Shown: piece by piece, positions 25,918 through 35,645 of the stretch | Layout: each line of letters begins with the position of its first letter | Numbering within the stretch: the stretch's first letter is position 1 | Assembly: GCF_014489475.1 (NCBI RefSeq) | Contig: NZ_CP060820.1 | Location: forward strand, 496,001-560,000 | From: Lysobacter terrestris | Lineage (GTDB): Bacteria > Pseudomonadota > Gammaproteobacteria > Xanthomonadales > Xanthomonadaceae | Length of the DNA stretch: 64,000 bases | Direction of reading: 5' to 3' | Translations under genes and position numbers: made by a program | Notes under the pieces: model-generated | The model's input: the letters and a program-made list of their open reading frames with translations, nothing else | What the model was told of the DNA's origin: nothing | Databases searched by the model: none

Positions 25918-25931
25918 GTATCGCATTCCGC

Positions 25932-27905
25932 TCAACCGCCCTGCGCGACCTTCTTCGGACCGATGTGGCGGTCGAAGAAGTTCAGCATCTCGGTGTACAG
26001 CTTGAGGTTGTTCTCTTCCTTGTAGAAGCCGTGCATTTCACCCGACTGGATGATCATGCCTTCCGGCGGGTTGCCTGCGTTGATCAGCGCCTTGTACATG
26101 CGCTCGGTGTTTTCCGGCGGGCAGCGCGGGTCACGGGCACCGGCGGCGAGGTAGACCGGGATCTTCACCTTGTCGGCGTGGTTCACCGGCATCACGCGGT
26201 CGCGCTCGGCCTTGGTGTCACCCAGCGCGCGCTTGAGGTAGCGGATGCCGTCCTCGCGCTTGCTGGTATCGCTTAGCGTCATCTGCACGTCGGCGTCGTA
26301 GGCACCCACGTAGCCGAAGGCGCACTTGAACACGCCCTGCTCGCGGGTCGGCGCCATCAGCGAGGCATAGCCGCCGAAGCTGCCGCCGTAGATGCACACG
26401 CGGTCCTTGTCGGCGTAGCCCTGCGCGATCGTCCACTTCGTCGCGTCGAGGACGTCGTTCATGATGCCGTCGGCCCACTGACCATAGGCCATGTCCTGGA
26501 AGGCCTTGCCGAAGCCGCCCGAACCGCGGTAGTTGACCTGCATGACGAGGTAGCCGCGGCTGGCGAGCAACTGGGTTTCCCAGTTGAACCCCCAGTTGTC
26601 GCGCGGTCCCATCGGGCCACCGTGGACGTTGACGATCATCGGCAGGTTCTTGCCAGACGAGCCCTTCGGGATCGTCAGGTAACCGTGCAGCTTGAGGCCA
26701 TCGCGGGTCGTGATGGAGAAGGACTTCACCCGCGCCATCTGCTCGGCATCGAGCCACTGGCGGCCGCGCATCAGGAAGCGCGCCTTGCCGGTATCACGGT
26801 CGTACAGGTACAGCTCGCCGGGATTGCTGTCGCTGTAGACGGAAACGACGATCTTCTTGCCGTCCTTGGTCGCGCTGGAGAAATCGACGAACTGGCCCGG
26901 GAACGCACCTGCCAGCGATGCATAGATCTCGGCGTCCGGATGAGATTCCTCGATCAGCTTCACGCGCGGCGCGCCGGCTTCCGTCACAACGCCCAGCACG
27001 GTCTCGTCGTCGGCCGACATGATGTAACTGGCCGGATCCGAAACCGGATCACTGAAGAGCTCCTGGAAGGTGCCCGTGGCCGTATCGATGGTGCCGAACG
27101 CCTCCGGCGCCTTGCCGTCGCTCTGCGTGGCGTAGACGCGGCCGTCGCCAGCGGTGCCCACGACGGAAAGCCGCTTGCCCGACACCTTCGAGCTGTTCAC
27201 CAGCGTCCACTTGCCGTCGTCGCCGCGGCGATAGAGCTCGTTGTGCGAGTCGTAGTTGCCCTGCGCGTCCTCCTGGTCGTAGCAGACGGCGAAGCGCGGC
27301 GTCTTGGCGGCGTCCAGGGCGATCTCGCAGTTCTCGCGTGGCGCACGCGCCAGCGACTTCCTGCGACCGCTCAGCGTGTCGAACAGCACGACCTCGGTGC
27401 CGGCGCCGTCGCTGGAGCGCGGGTAATTCACCGACATGAGCACGTTGGTGTCATCGTCGCGCAGGGTGTCCAACAGCGAAAAACTCTCGGCCCCTACCTG
27501 CTTACCCTTCTGCGTGGCGTCGCGGGTTCCGTAGAACACCAGCGGGCGCGGCTGGCTGCCGTCGGCATTGACTGCGTACCACTCGCCGGTGCCGAACGGC
27601 CTGGCGAAGCGGCCAAACTTCTGCACCGAGTTGAACATCAGGCGCTCGGGGCTGACCCAGTAGAAGTTGCCGACGCTCTTGTCGTCCGGCAGCTGGTTCA
27701 CCTTGACGAGGCTCAGATCCTTGGTACGGAGCACCGTCAGCACGTCCTGGTCACCGCGATCGACCGTCATGGCGAGGTACTCGCCATTCGGCGAGATCTT
27801 CACGCCGCTGTAGGTCGGATGCTTGACGAAATCCGCGATCGACGGAGCTGCCGCGACTACGCCCGGCAGCATCAGGGCCAACGCGGCCCCGTAAAGCTTG
27901 CTCAT
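25932..27905 (-). CDS. Secreted S9 family prolyl oligopeptidase, paralogue 2
   Basis: A 657-residue exported peptidase. The ATG at 27903-27905 was chosen because a GGGGA box lies upstream and a signal peptide (MSKLYGAALALMLPGVVAAA) follows directly; the longer frame to 27965 has no such site. The N-terminal propeller domain starts SGVKISPNGEYLAMTVDRG. The hydrolase domain has nucleophile Ser509 in YGGSFGGY, Asp592 in GARDPRCPP and His625 in EMHGF. The neighbouring gene on the same strand is a paralogue of the same architecture (both contain the KISPNGEYLA / KLSPNGEYFA segment), so the two probably arose by tandem duplication and diverged. Confidence 0.92.
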   Translation of the reverse strand: MSKLYGAALALMLPGVVAAAPSIADFVKHPTYSGVKISPNGEYLAMTVDRGDQDVLTVLRTKDLSLVKVNQLPDDKSVGNFYWVSPERLMFNSVQKFGRFARPFGTGEWYAVNADGSQPRPLVFYGTRDATQKGKQVGAESFSLLDTLRDDDTNVLMSVNYPRSSDGAGTEVVLFDTLSGRRKSLARAPRENCEIALDAAKTPRFAVCYDQEDAQGNYDSHNELYRRGDDGKWTLVNSSKVSGKRLSVVGTAGDGRVYATQSDGKAPEAFGTIDTATGTFQELFSDPVSDPASYIMSADDETVLGVVTEAGAPRVKLIEESHPDAEIYASLAGAFPGQFVDFSSATKDGKKIVVSVYSDSNPGELYLYDRDTGKARFLMRGRQWLDAEQMARVKSFSITTRDGLKLHGYLTIPKGSSGKNLPMIVNVHGGPMGPRDNWGFNWETQLLASRGYLVMQVNYRGSGGFGKAFQDMAYGQWADGIMNDVLDATKWTIAQGYADKDRVCIYGGSFGGYASLMAPTREQGVFKCAFGYVGAYDADVQMTLSDTSKREDGIRYLKRALGDTKAERDRVMPVNHADKVKIPVYLAAGARDPRCPPENTERMYKALINAGNPPEGMIIQSGEMHGFYKEENNLKLYTEMLNFFDRHIGPKKVAQGG

Positions 27906-27997
27906 TGCACTATCCCCTGGAGATTGAAGTTCTGCTTGGCCCAAGCCGAAGAGTACCGCAGTCACACTTCGGAGCGCATGGGCTGCTGGCCAAAGAA

Positions 27998-28022
27998 GAA
28001 CGGCACCCTACGGTGCCGTCTT
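27998..28022. terminator. Weak hairpin between tandem S9 peptidase genes
   Basis: CGGCACC (28001-28007) pairs with GGTGCCG (28012-28018), with one more pair and a mismatch outside. It lies just after the 28048 stop on the minus strand and is followed there by a T-containing stretch. Confidence 0.5.
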
Positions 28023-28047
28023 CTCGCCGTGCGATCCCAAAGCGACT

Positions 28048-30036
28048 TTACTTCGCTGTCGCACCGCCGGAAGCGGCTGCGGCCGAAGCCACTTCACCAC
28101 CAAGGTGCTTGCCCAGGAACGACAACAAGCGCGTGTAGTACTCGCGCCGGTTCGCTTCCACGTAGAAGCCGTGGCCTTCATTGGCGAAGTACAGGGTTTC
28201 CACCGCTACACCTTCCTTGCGCAGCGCTTTCTCCATCATCTCGCTGTGCTTGATGGGCGCGCGGTCGTCCTCTCCCCCTGCCGCCAGGAACACCGGCGCC
28301 TTGATCTTCGCGGCCATGCGGCTGGGCGAGGTGTCCGCCAGCGCCGTTCGCTCGCCGATCCATTCGCGCAGGTAGGTCTCGCCCGAACCGCGCCGCTGGA
28401 TGTCGCCATCGGTATGCATGGTGGGCAGGTCGTACACGCCCACATACCCCACTGCGCAGCGGTACAGCGCGGGCTCCTTGGCGACGCCCATCAACGCGGC
28501 ATAACCACCGTAACTGCCGCCGTAGGTGCAGACCTTCGATGGATCCGCGATGCCTTCCTGGATGGCCCAGCGCGTCGCGTCGGTGAGGTCATCCTGCATC
28601 GTCAGCCCCCACTGGCGCGCACCGGCCTCGATGAATTCCGCGCCATAGCCACCCGACCCGCGGAAATTGACCTGCAGCACCGCGTAACCCGCGTCGGCAA
28701 GCATCTGCACCTCGCCGTCGAAGCCCCACTTGTCCTGCACGCCGAACGGCCCGCCATGCGGCATCACCACCATGGGCAGTTTGGTGCCTGCCGCAACCTT
28801 GGGCGCGGTGACGTAGCCATGCAGCGTCAGGCCGTCACGCGCCTTGAGCGTGATCGGACGCATGGAAGCCATCTTGTCGGGATCGAACCACTGGCGCCGG
28901 CTGAGCAGATGTTCGGCTTTTTTCGCGACGGTATCGAAGATGTAGAAGTCGCCGGGGCTGCGGTCGCTGGACACTTCCACCAGTGCCAGTCGACCGTCGC
29001 TGGTCTGCGACGTGATCTTCACCGCATCCCCGCCGAAGGCGGCTTCGAGACTACGGTAAAGGATCGCTTCCTTCGACTTGTCATCGAAGAACGCCGTCCG
29101 CGGACGACCATCCATGAATACGGCGCCGACCGGAATCCGCGTGCCATTGTGATAGATGATGCGCACCGGATCGCTGTCGTCGTCACGCAGGATTACCTTG
29201 CGCTCGCCGGTAACCGTGTCATACGCCACGATCGCATCGGGGCCCTTGGGCTGCTCCGATTGCAGGTACGCGGTGCGGTTGTCTTCCGAGAAACCGATGG
29301 GATGCTCGGCGCGGTGCGTCACGGCCTCGTCCGAGACGAGATCCCACTCCACGCCCTCGCCACTGCGGTGGTACAGCTTGCGCACGTTGTCCACGCCGGC
29401 GCCCGAGGCGAAGCGCACGACACCGGCGTTGTCGGTGGAGAACCATGCATTGCGTACCGGCGCACGCGCGATCTGGTGCCTGCGACCGGTGTAGGCGTCC
29501 ATCCGGTCGACGCGGGTGAACGGATCGTCCGTCATCGGGCTCACCGAGATGATCACGTTCTTGTCGTCCGCAGGCAGGTCGTCCACGAGGAATGCCCAAA
29601 TTGCCTCGACCTTCTTGGGCTGGATCTTGGTGCCCAGTCCAGCGCCCTGCAGGCGCTGCCCGACCAGCATCTCGCCGGAACCACCGGTCGCACTGACGCC
29701 GTACAGTTCGCCGGTGAGTTGGGGCTTCGCGAGCGCCCCGAATTTTTCGGCCAGGCTGACCACGACGCGATCGGCGCTCACCCAGTCGAAATCGGCGACC
29801 ACGGTGTGCGAGCCGCCCGACACGTTCGACATCACCTTGTTGTCGCTGCGACGCAGGACCACCAGCGAAGTGCGATCGCTCTTAGGCAGCGTGGCAGCGA
29901 AATACTCGCCATTGGGCGAAAGCTTGATCTCCTCGAACATATCCTTGCGGACGTAGGCATCCACATCGACCGCGGCTGCGGCCGAAACGAATCCCAGTGC
30001 GGCCATGCCGGCCAGGAGCTTGGCTACTTGCTTCAT
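28048..30036 (-). CDS. Secreted S9 family prolyl oligopeptidase, paralogue 3
   Basis: A 662-residue exported peptidase with a signal peptide (MKQVAKLLAGMAALGFVSAAAA) and a propeller domain beginning FEEIKLSPNGEYFAATL. The hydrolase domain has Ser508 in YGGSYGGY, Asp590 or Asp591 in GGEDDRAP and His622 in NEGHGF. The C-terminus has an Ala/Gly-rich tail (EVASAAAASGGATAK) not seen in paralogue 2. The gap to paralogue 2 is 143 bases with a weak hairpin, so each may have its own promoter. Substrate preference cannot be read from the sequence. Confidence 0.92.
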   Translation of the reverse strand: MKQVAKLLAGMAALGFVSAAAAVDVDAYVRKDMFEEIKLSPNGEYFAATLPKSDRTSLVVLRRSDNKVMSNVSGGSHTVVADFDWVSADRVVVSLAEKFGALAKPQLTGELYGVSATGGSGEMLVGQRLQGAGLGTKIQPKKVEAIWAFLVDDLPADDKNVIISVSPMTDDPFTRVDRMDAYTGRRHQIARAPVRNAWFSTDNAGVVRFASGAGVDNVRKLYHRSGEGVEWDLVSDEAVTHRAEHPIGFSEDNRTAYLQSEQPKGPDAIVAYDTVTGERKVILRDDDSDPVRIIYHNGTRIPVGAVFMDGRPRTAFFDDKSKEAILYRSLEAAFGGDAVKITSQTSDGRLALVEVSSDRSPGDFYIFDTVAKKAEHLLSRRQWFDPDKMASMRPITLKARDGLTLHGYVTAPKVAAGTKLPMVVMPHGGPFGVQDKWGFDGEVQMLADAGYAVLQVNFRGSGGYGAEFIEAGARQWGLTMQDDLTDATRWAIQEGIADPSKVCTYGGSYGGYAALMGVAKEPALYRCAVGYVGVYDLPTMHTDGDIQRRGSGETYLREWIGERTALADTSPSRMAAKIKAPVFLAAGGEDDRAPIKHSEMMEKALRKEGVAVETLYFANEGHGFYVEANRREYYTRLLSFLGKHLGGEVASAAAASGGATAK

Positions 30037-30165
30037 GTTTGATGGCTTCCCATTTGCCCGTTGTTACTCAATCGACGAGCACGCCGCGCATTGCACGCGG
30101 GCCCGTTCGTCCCCGGGGCAAGCCTACCATCGGATTGAGGCGGCGCGAGAGACGCGCCATCACGT

Positions 30166-31053
30166 TCAGCGTGCCAGTGTCGTGGCCAGCGCCGCGCGCC
30201 AATCCGGCAGGACCAGGTTGTATTCAACCTGCAGCAGGCACGTTTCCAGAACGGAGTACGCCGGGCGACGCGCGCGGGTGGGGTATTCGTCGGTTCGGAT
30301 CGGCACCACGCGCGGACTACGCGCGATCAGGCCACGCGCGCAGGCCTCTTCGAAGATCGCTTCGGCAAAGCCATGCCAGGTCGTTTCGCCCTCGGCGACA
30401 AGATGACGGACGCCGGACGCCCGGATGCCACCAGCGAGGATCTGTGCCGTGACATCGGCGATCAGCCATGCGGGCGTCGGGCCGCCGCGCTGGTCCGCAA
30501 CCACGCGCAGCTCATCGCGCTCGCCGCCCAGCCGCAGCATGGTGCGCAGGAAATTGTTGCCACGCGTGGCATATACCCATGCCGTACGCAGGATCAGGTG
30601 CGACGCGCCGCTGGCCTGGATGTGCTGCTCGCCGGCAAGCTTGCTGGCGCCATACACGCCCAGGGGCGCGGTGCGGTCGTCCTCGCGGTACGGCCCAACT
30701 CCGCTGCCGTCGAAGACGTAGTCGGTGGAGTAATGCACCAGCGTTGCGCCGCGCATCGCGCACAGCCGCGCGAGTTCTGCAGGCGCTTCAGCATTGGCCA
30801 GGAAGGCCAACTCTGGCTCGTCTTCGGCGCGATCCACCGCGGTATGCGCCGTGGCGTTGACGACGACGTCGGGCATCACCCGATCAAGCACCGCCGCGAA
30901 CGTCTCCGGGGCGTACATGTCGAGAACCTCGCATGCGCCCCCATCCGGCAGCACGCCGTTGCGGGTGGTGACCGTCATTTCGCCCAATGGGGCGAGGCTG
31001 CGGTGCAGTTCGTAGCCGACCTGACCGTTGCCGCCAAGCAGCAGGATCCTCAT
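30166..31053 (-). CDS. rmlD: dTDP-4-dehydrorhamnose reductase
   Basis: Last step of dTDP-L-rhamnose synthesis, the NAD(P)H-dependent reduction of dTDP-4-keto-L-rhamnose. The 295-residue SDR-type protein has the nucleotide-binding motif GGNGQVGYEL near the N-terminus and HYSTDYVFDG. The catalytic YxxxK is in GVYGASKLAGE, followed by LILRTAWVYATRGNNFLRTMLRL. The ATG overlaps the rmlC stop by four bases. Last gene of rmlBACD. Confidence 0.95.
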   Translation of the reverse strand: MRILLLGGNGQVGYELHRSLAPLGEMTVTTRNGVLPDGGACEVLDMYAPETFAAVLDRVMPDVVVNATAHTAVDRAEDEPELAFLANAEAPAELARLCAMRGATLVHYSTDYVFDGSGVGPYREDDRTAPLGVYGASKLAGEQHIQASGASHLILRTAWVYATRGNNFLRTMLRLGGERDELRVVADQRGGPTPAWLIADVTAQILAGGIRASGVRHLVAEGETTWHGFAEAIFEEACARGLIARSPRVVPIRTDEYPTRARRPAYSVLETCLLQVEYNLVLPDWRAALATTLAR

Positions 31054-31616
31054 GCGCCGGAAACCGGATAAACCGGCAGGCGATCGACAGCAACGTCCGC
31101 CAGCAGCGGAGCGCGTGCGTCCTTGTCCGACAGCTGCGGATCCGTGACCGGCCAGTCAATGGCCAGCGCCGGATCATCCCAGCGGATCCCCGCGTCCGCC
31201 TTGGCGTCGTAGGTGGCGGTGCACAGATAGCTGAACACCGCACGCTCGCTCAGGGCCACGAAGCCGTGGGCGAAGCCTTCGGGGATCCAGAAATGCCGCT
31301 TGTTTTCCGCACTCAGCACGACGGCGGTCCACTGCCCGAAGGTAGGCGAGCCGCGGCGAATGTCGACCGCGACGTCCCAGACTTCGCCCTCGATGACCGA
31401 TACGTACTTGCCCTGCGGTTTGGGCCACTGGTAATGCAAGCCGCGCAGCACGCCGCGACTGGAAGACGACACGTTGCCCTGGACGAACTTCAGGTCCAGG
31501 CCATGGCCCGCCAGCTTGTCGTTGTTGAAGGACTCGAAGAAGAATCCGCGCGCATCGCCGAACACCTGTGGTTCGACCACGATGCAACCCGGCAGGTCGG
31601 TTTCGATGACCTTCAC
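31050..31616 (-). CDS. rmlC: dTDP-4-dehydrorhamnose 3,5-epimerase
   Basis: Cupin epimerase of the dTDP-rhamnose pathway, 188 aa. Family motifs are [39 protein letters not shown], the [14 protein letters not shown] segment and [14 protein letters not shown]; the catalytic His is in RGLHYQ. The start codon is GTG (31614-31616) overlapping the rmlA stop by four bases (GTGA), so translation is coupled. Confidence 0.95.
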   Translation of the reverse strand: MKVIETDLPGCIVVEPQVFGDARGFFFESFNNDKLAGHGLDLKFVQGNVSSSSRGVLRGLHYQWPKPQGKYVSVIEGEVWDVAVDIRRGSPTFGQWTAVVLSAENKRHFWIPEGFAHGFVALSERAVFSYLCTATYDAKADAGIRWDDPALAIDWPVTDPQLSDKDARAPLLADVAVDRLPVYPVSGA

Positions 31617-32500
31617 TCGAAGCGCCCGTGTTCGAGCAGGCTGAGCAGGTACTGGCCATAGCCGCTCTTCGCGAGTGGCGTGGCCAGGTCGCGCAGCTGG
31701 GCGTCATCGATCCATCTATTGAAATAGGCGATCTCTTCCGGGCAGCACACGCGCAGGCCCTGTCGCTTCTCGATGGTTTCCACGTACATGGACGCCTCGA
31801 TCAGCGACTCGTGGGTACCGGTATCGAGCCAGGCAAAGCCGCGCCCCATCCGTTCCAGTTGCAGCGATCCATCTTCGAGGTAGCAGCGATTGAGGTCGGT
31901 GATCTCGAGCTCGCCACGCACCGAGGGCTTCAAGCGGGCGGCAAATTCGCTGGCGCGACCGTCGTAGAAATACAGGCCGGTCACGGCGTAGCTGGACTTG
32001 GGCTTGGCCGGCTTTTCCTCCAGCCCCACCACCTTGCCGTTCGCATCGAATTCGACGACGCCGTAGCGCTCGGGATCCCTCACCCAGTAGCCGAAAACCG
32101 TTGCTCCATGTTCGCGGCCAGCGGCGCGCTTGAGGAGTTCGGTCAGGCCATGGCCGTAGAAGATGTTGTCGCCCAGCACCAGGCAGCTCGGCTGCCCGGC
32201 AACGAACTCGCGGCCGATGAGGTACGCTTGGGCGAGCCCTTCCGGGCTCGGCTGCACCGCGTACTCGATCTTCATGCCCCATTGGGAGCCGTCGCCGAGC
32301 AGGTTCTTGAACAGGGCCTGCTCGTGCGGCGTGTTGATGATCATCACTTCGCGGATACCCGCCAGCATCAGCACGCTGAGCGGGTAATAGATCATGGGCT
32401 TGTCGAAGACAGGCAGCAGCTGCTTGCTGATGGCCTGCGTGATCGGGTACAGCCGGGTGCCGGAACCGCCGGCAAGGATGATGCCCTTGCGTTGGGTCAT
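31613..32500 (-). CDS. rmlA: Glucose-1-phosphate thymidylyltransferase
   Basis: First enzyme of dTDP-L-rhamnose synthesis, making dTDP-glucose from glucose-1-phosphate and dTTP. The 295 residues begin with the nucleotidyltransferase signature [16 protein letters not shown], followed by [25 protein letters not shown]. It lies 43 bases after rmlB and overlaps rmlC. The product feeds lipopolysaccharide O-antigen or exopolysaccharide rhamnose. Confidence 0.96.
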   Translation of the reverse strand: MTQRKGIILAGGSGTRLYPITQAISKQLLPVFDKPMIYYPLSVLMLAGIREVMIINTPHEQALFKNLLGDGSQWGMKIEYAVQPSPEGLAQAYLIGREFVAGQPSCLVLGDNIFYGHGLTELLKRAAGREHGATVFGYWVRDPERYGVVEFDANGKVVGLEEKPAKPKSSYAVTGLYFYDGRASEFAARLKPSVRGELEITDLNRCYLEDGSLQLERMGRGFAWLDTGTHESLIEASMYVETIEKRQGLRVCCPEEIAYFNRWIDDAQLRDLATPLAKSGYGQYLLSLLEHGRFE

Positions 32501-32543
32501 GAAATCCCCCTCAGGAATTCGTATTGGCAGGACGGGAACGGTA

Positions 32544-33599
32544 TCAGGCGGCAGCGCCGATGCGCTCCAGGCGATAGCTGCCGTCCAGCACGCGCTGCAC
32601 CCATGGCTGGTTGTCCAGGTACCACTGGACGGTGCGGGCGATGCCCTGCTCGAACGTCACCGTCGGCGCCCAACCCAGCTCGTCCCGCAACTTGGAGGCA
32701 TCGATGGCATAGCGGCGATCGTGACCGGGGCGATCCTTGACGTAGGCGATCAGCGACTCGCGGGCACGACCGCCCGCCAGCGGCCGGTGCTGGTCGAGCA
32801 GCGCGCAGATCGTCTTCACCACGACGATGTTGGTGCGTTCGGCGTCGCCGCCAACGTTGTAGGTCTCGCCCACGCGGCCCGCCTCGAGCACGCGGCGGAT
32901 CGCCGCGCAATGGTCGCCCACGTACAACCAGTCGCGGACGTTCATGCCGTCGCCGTAGACCGGCAACGCCTCGCCGGCCAGCGCCTTGGCGATGACCAGC
33001 GGAATGAGCTTCTCCGGGAACTGGTACGGCCCGTAGTTGTTGGAGCAGTTGGTCGTGAGGACCGGAAGGCCGTAGGTGTGGTGGAAGGCGCGGACCAGGT
33101 GGTCGGAAGCCGCCTTCGACGCCGAATACGGCGAGTTCGGTGCGTACGCCGTGGTTTCGGTGAACTTGCCGGTGTCGCCCAGCGCACCATAGACCTCGTC
33201 GGTCGAGACGTGCAGGAAGCGGAAGGCATCGCGCGCCGGCGTATCCAGCGACTTCCAATAGTCGCGCGTCTGTTCGAGCAGAGTGAGCGTGCCCACTACG
33301 TTGGTCTGCACAAACGCCGCCGGGCCGTCGATGGAACGGTCGACGTGGCTTTCGGCGGCGAAGTTGATCACCGCGTCCGGGCGACGCTCGCGCAGCAGGC
33401 GCTCGAGCAGGTGCGCGTCGCCTATGTCGCCCTGCACGAATACGTGCCCGGGGGCATCCTTGACCGGCACGAGCGTGTCGAGGTTGCCGGCGTAGGTCAG
33501 CGCGTCGAGGTTGACGACGCGCACCCCATTCTGGATCGCTTCGAGGACGAAATTGCCGCCAATGAAACCGGCACCGCCGGTCACAAGCCAGGTTGGCAC
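32544..33599 (-). CDS. rmlB: dTDP-glucose 4,6-dehydratase
   Basis: Second enzyme of the rhamnose pathway, 351 aa. It has the NAD-binding motif [13 protein letters not shown], the [11 protein letters not shown] segment, and the active-site segments STDEVYG and [15 protein letters not shown] (YxxxK). The start is GTG at 33597-33599 with AAGGAAGG seven bases upstream. It is the first gene of the rmlBACD operon, which is transcribed away from ssb's 3' end. Confidence 0.96.
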   Translation of the reverse strand: MPTWLVTGGAGFIGGNFVLEAIQNGVRVVNLDALTYAGNLDTLVPVKDAPGHVFVQGDIGDAHLLERLLRERRPDAVINFAAESHVDRSIDGPAAFVQTNVVGTLTLLEQTRDYWKSLDTPARDAFRFLHVSTDEVYGALGDTGKFTETTAYAPNSPYSASKAASDHLVRAFHHTYGLPVLTTNCSNNYGPYQFPEKLIPLVIAKALAGEALPVYGDGMNVRDWLYVGDHCAAIRRVLEAGRVGETYNVGGDAERTNIVVVKTICALLDQHRPLAGGRARESLIAYVKDRPGHDRRYAIDASKLRDELGWAPTVTFEQGIARTVQWYLDNQPWVQRVLDGSYRLERIGAAA

Positions 33600-33663
33600 T
33601 CGAACACCTTCCTTAGATCAATCCGATTCTGCAATGCACGCGGGCGGCATGCGCGGACACGGC

Positions 33664-34158
33664 TCAGAACGGAATATCGTCATCCGCGAAGTCCGCACCG
33701 AAATCGTTCGCCTTCGCCGGGGCCGCCTCGCGGCGCGGCGCGCCACCCTGCGGCTGCGACGGACGCGACTGGCGGGCTTCACCACCGCCGCTGAACTCGC
33801 GGCGCGGGGCGCCGCCGCCTTCGGCGCGGCCACCGAGCATCTGCATCTCGTCGGCGACGATGTCGGTGAAGTACTTCTCGACGCCGTCGGCGCCGGTGAA
33901 CTTGTCGTAGCGGATCGAGCCTTCGACGTAGCACTGCGAGCCCTTGCGCAGGTACTCGCCGGCGATTTCACCGAGCTTGCCGAAGAACTTCACCCGGTGC
34001 CATTCGGTGCGTTCCTGGGTCTGGCCGTCCTTGTCCTTGCGCACGCTGGTGGTCGCCAGGCTGATCGTGGTGACGGCCATGCCGCCCTGGGTGTACTTGG
34101 TTTCCGGATCGTTGCCCAGGTTGCCGACCAGGATGACCTTGTTGATGCCACGTGCCAT
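33664..34158 (-). CDS. ssb: Single-stranded DNA-binding protein
   Basis: Essential DNA replication and repair protein, 164 aa. The OB fold occupies residues 1-110 (MARGINKVILVGNLGNDPETKY, WHRVKFFGKLGEIAGEYLRKGSQCYVEGSIRYDKF). A disordered Gly/Gln/Pro-rich linker and the acidic protein-interaction tip DDDIPF at the C-terminus follow. The unusual feature is only the length of the linker, within the family range. It is followed by the rml operon on the same strand after 64 bases. Confidence 0.97.
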   Translation of the reverse strand: MARGINKVILVGNLGNDPETKYTQGGMAVTTISLATTSVRKDKDGQTQERTEWHRVKFFGKLGEIAGEYLRKGSQCYVEGSIRYDKFTGADGVEKYFTDIVADEMQMLGGRAEGGGAPRREFSGGGEARQSRPSQPQGGAPRREAAPAKANDFGADFADDDIPF

Positions 34159-34392
34159 GGAGTTGCGGTCCTTTTGAAAGGAGATCCCCTCGCGGGAACC
34201 CCAGATAGGAGAAATACGAAGATCCGACCGCAGGGCCGAAGGCCGGTCGCGACGGACAGATGCGATGACAGTATATCCGCGCCCTCCAGGCCATCAGCGC
34301 CTGGCGCACGGAAGCGTGGGAAATTCCCGCTCGGGGCGTGGAGACCGACCGAAACGCCGGTCCCGGACGTTTGCTGGCGGCCCGCGGGCCGG

Positions 34393-35298
34393 CTACGAGG
34401 CGGTCATCCGGGTGTCGCCACCCGGCCCCGGGGCGGTGGCCGCCGGCTGGTGGCACGCGCGCCAGGACGAGGCGGTTTCCCCGTGCCAGGCCTTGAACTG
34501 GCGGGCGAAGCTGCACGGATCGTGGAAGCCGCAGGCCTCGGCGAGTTCGGTGATGGACAGGTGGCTGTCGCGGAGCAGGTCACGCGCCCGCTGCATGCGC
34601 AGGCGCATCGAGGCCTTCTGCAGGGTCTCGTGGTAGACCGCATGGAAGGTCTTGGACAGCCACCAGCTGGAGAAGCGGGTCAGCTCCATCAGGTCCTCGA
34701 TCCGCAGCATCCGTTGCGGGTTGCCCTCCAGGAACAGGCGCGCCTTCTGCACGCGCGAGAAGATCCGGGTCTTGCGATGGAAGGAGCGCCCCGGGCAGCG
34801 CTCGATCATCTCCGCGAACGGCTCCTGCGCCGCCTGCCAGTGCTTCAGCAGCGGCTTCAGGCTGCGCATCACCGCGGCAATGCCGGCCTCCGCGGGCAGC
34901 GCGGCGCATTGCCGCCACAGGCGCAGGGCGATCCGGCGGTCGTGCAGGGGCATGGTCCCGCGTCCGACCAGCAGCCCGCGGTCGGCCGAATCCAGCGCGC
35001 CATGCATCACGTCGGCGGTGAGCATCAGCCCCAGGGTCAGCCCGCCATCCGATTGCACTTCGGGCATCGAGCCGCGCTCCAGGGCGATCCAGTCGCCCGG
35101 CCGCAGGACGAAACTGCCCTCGGCCGCGGCGACCTGGGCGCTGCCGCGCAACTGCAGCCAGAACGAGAACATCGCCGCCGGCGTGCGCGCCCGCCCGGAG
35201 CGGGAAACCGCGGCGAAACGCACCGGCATCGCGGGGAGCCCCGCCGCATGGGGGGAGGGCATGCGCGCGTCGTGCGCGGTCACGAACGTGTCGGGCAT
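34393..35298 (-). CDS. AraC-family transcriptional regulator
   Basis: A 301-residue regulator with a cupin-like N-terminal sensing region and two helix-turn-helix motifs at the C-terminus (RIEDLMELTRFSSWWLSKTFHAVYHETLQKASMRLRMQRARDLLRDSHLSITELAEACGFHDPCSFARQFKAWHG is the DNA-binding part, written here as the span of residues about 215-290). I chose the ATG at 35296-35298 because AAGGAG lies six bases before it; the frame is open to 35646 but that extension is Arg/Cys-rich and antisense to nothing conserved. It is divergent from the LytS/LytTR pair. Its target is unknown. Confidence 0.88.
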   Translation of the reverse strand: MPDTFVTAHDARMPSPHAAGLPAMPVRFAAVSRSGRARTPAAMFSFWLQLRGSAQVAAAEGSFVLRPGDWIALERGSMPEVQSDGGLTLGLMLTADVMHGALDSADRGLLVGRGTMPLHDRRIALRLWRQCAALPAEAGIAAVMRSLKPLLKHWQAAQEPFAEMIERCPGRSFHRKTRIFSRVQKARLFLEGNPQRMLRIEDLMELTRFSSWWLSKTFHAVYHETLQKASMRLRMQRARDLLRDSHLSITELAEACGFHDPCSFARQFKAWHGETASSWRACHQPAATAPGPGGDTRMTAS

Positions 35299-35645
35299 GG
35301 CGGGCTCCTTGGACGACCTGACGATCGCTGGCGAAACGGATGGATGGGGCTGGCGAGGTTCGTTGTAGCGCCACCCCGGTTGGGATGCGCGAGGTATTCG
35401 CCGAGTTGCCCGGAAACGGCGGTGAGTCGCAGGAAAATCGACGAAACCGCCTTTTGCGACGACGAAAATGCCGACCGGCACGCCCCGGGCACCCGCGCTT
35501 GCGGCGGCGCACGCATGGCGCGCCCGGCAACGGTTCGCAGGGATTCCACCGCACCGGAAATTCCCGCTAGCCCCCCGCTTGCATCCCGCGCCGGTCGCGG
35601 GTACACCACAGCGCCGGCACGACGCGCGCCAGGACAGAAGGTGCA
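35299..35645. other. 347-base divergent intergenic region
   Basis: Between the AraC regulator and the histidine kinase. It should hold both promoters, but no clear -35/-10 pair, operator, hairpin or small gene was recognised. Confidence 0.4.

Noticed and set aside
25396-25935. Minus-strand frame with repeated RYEKRR-APFF segments
   Set aside because: The repeats come from the duplicated terminators. The frame overlaps the end of the POT gene antisense.
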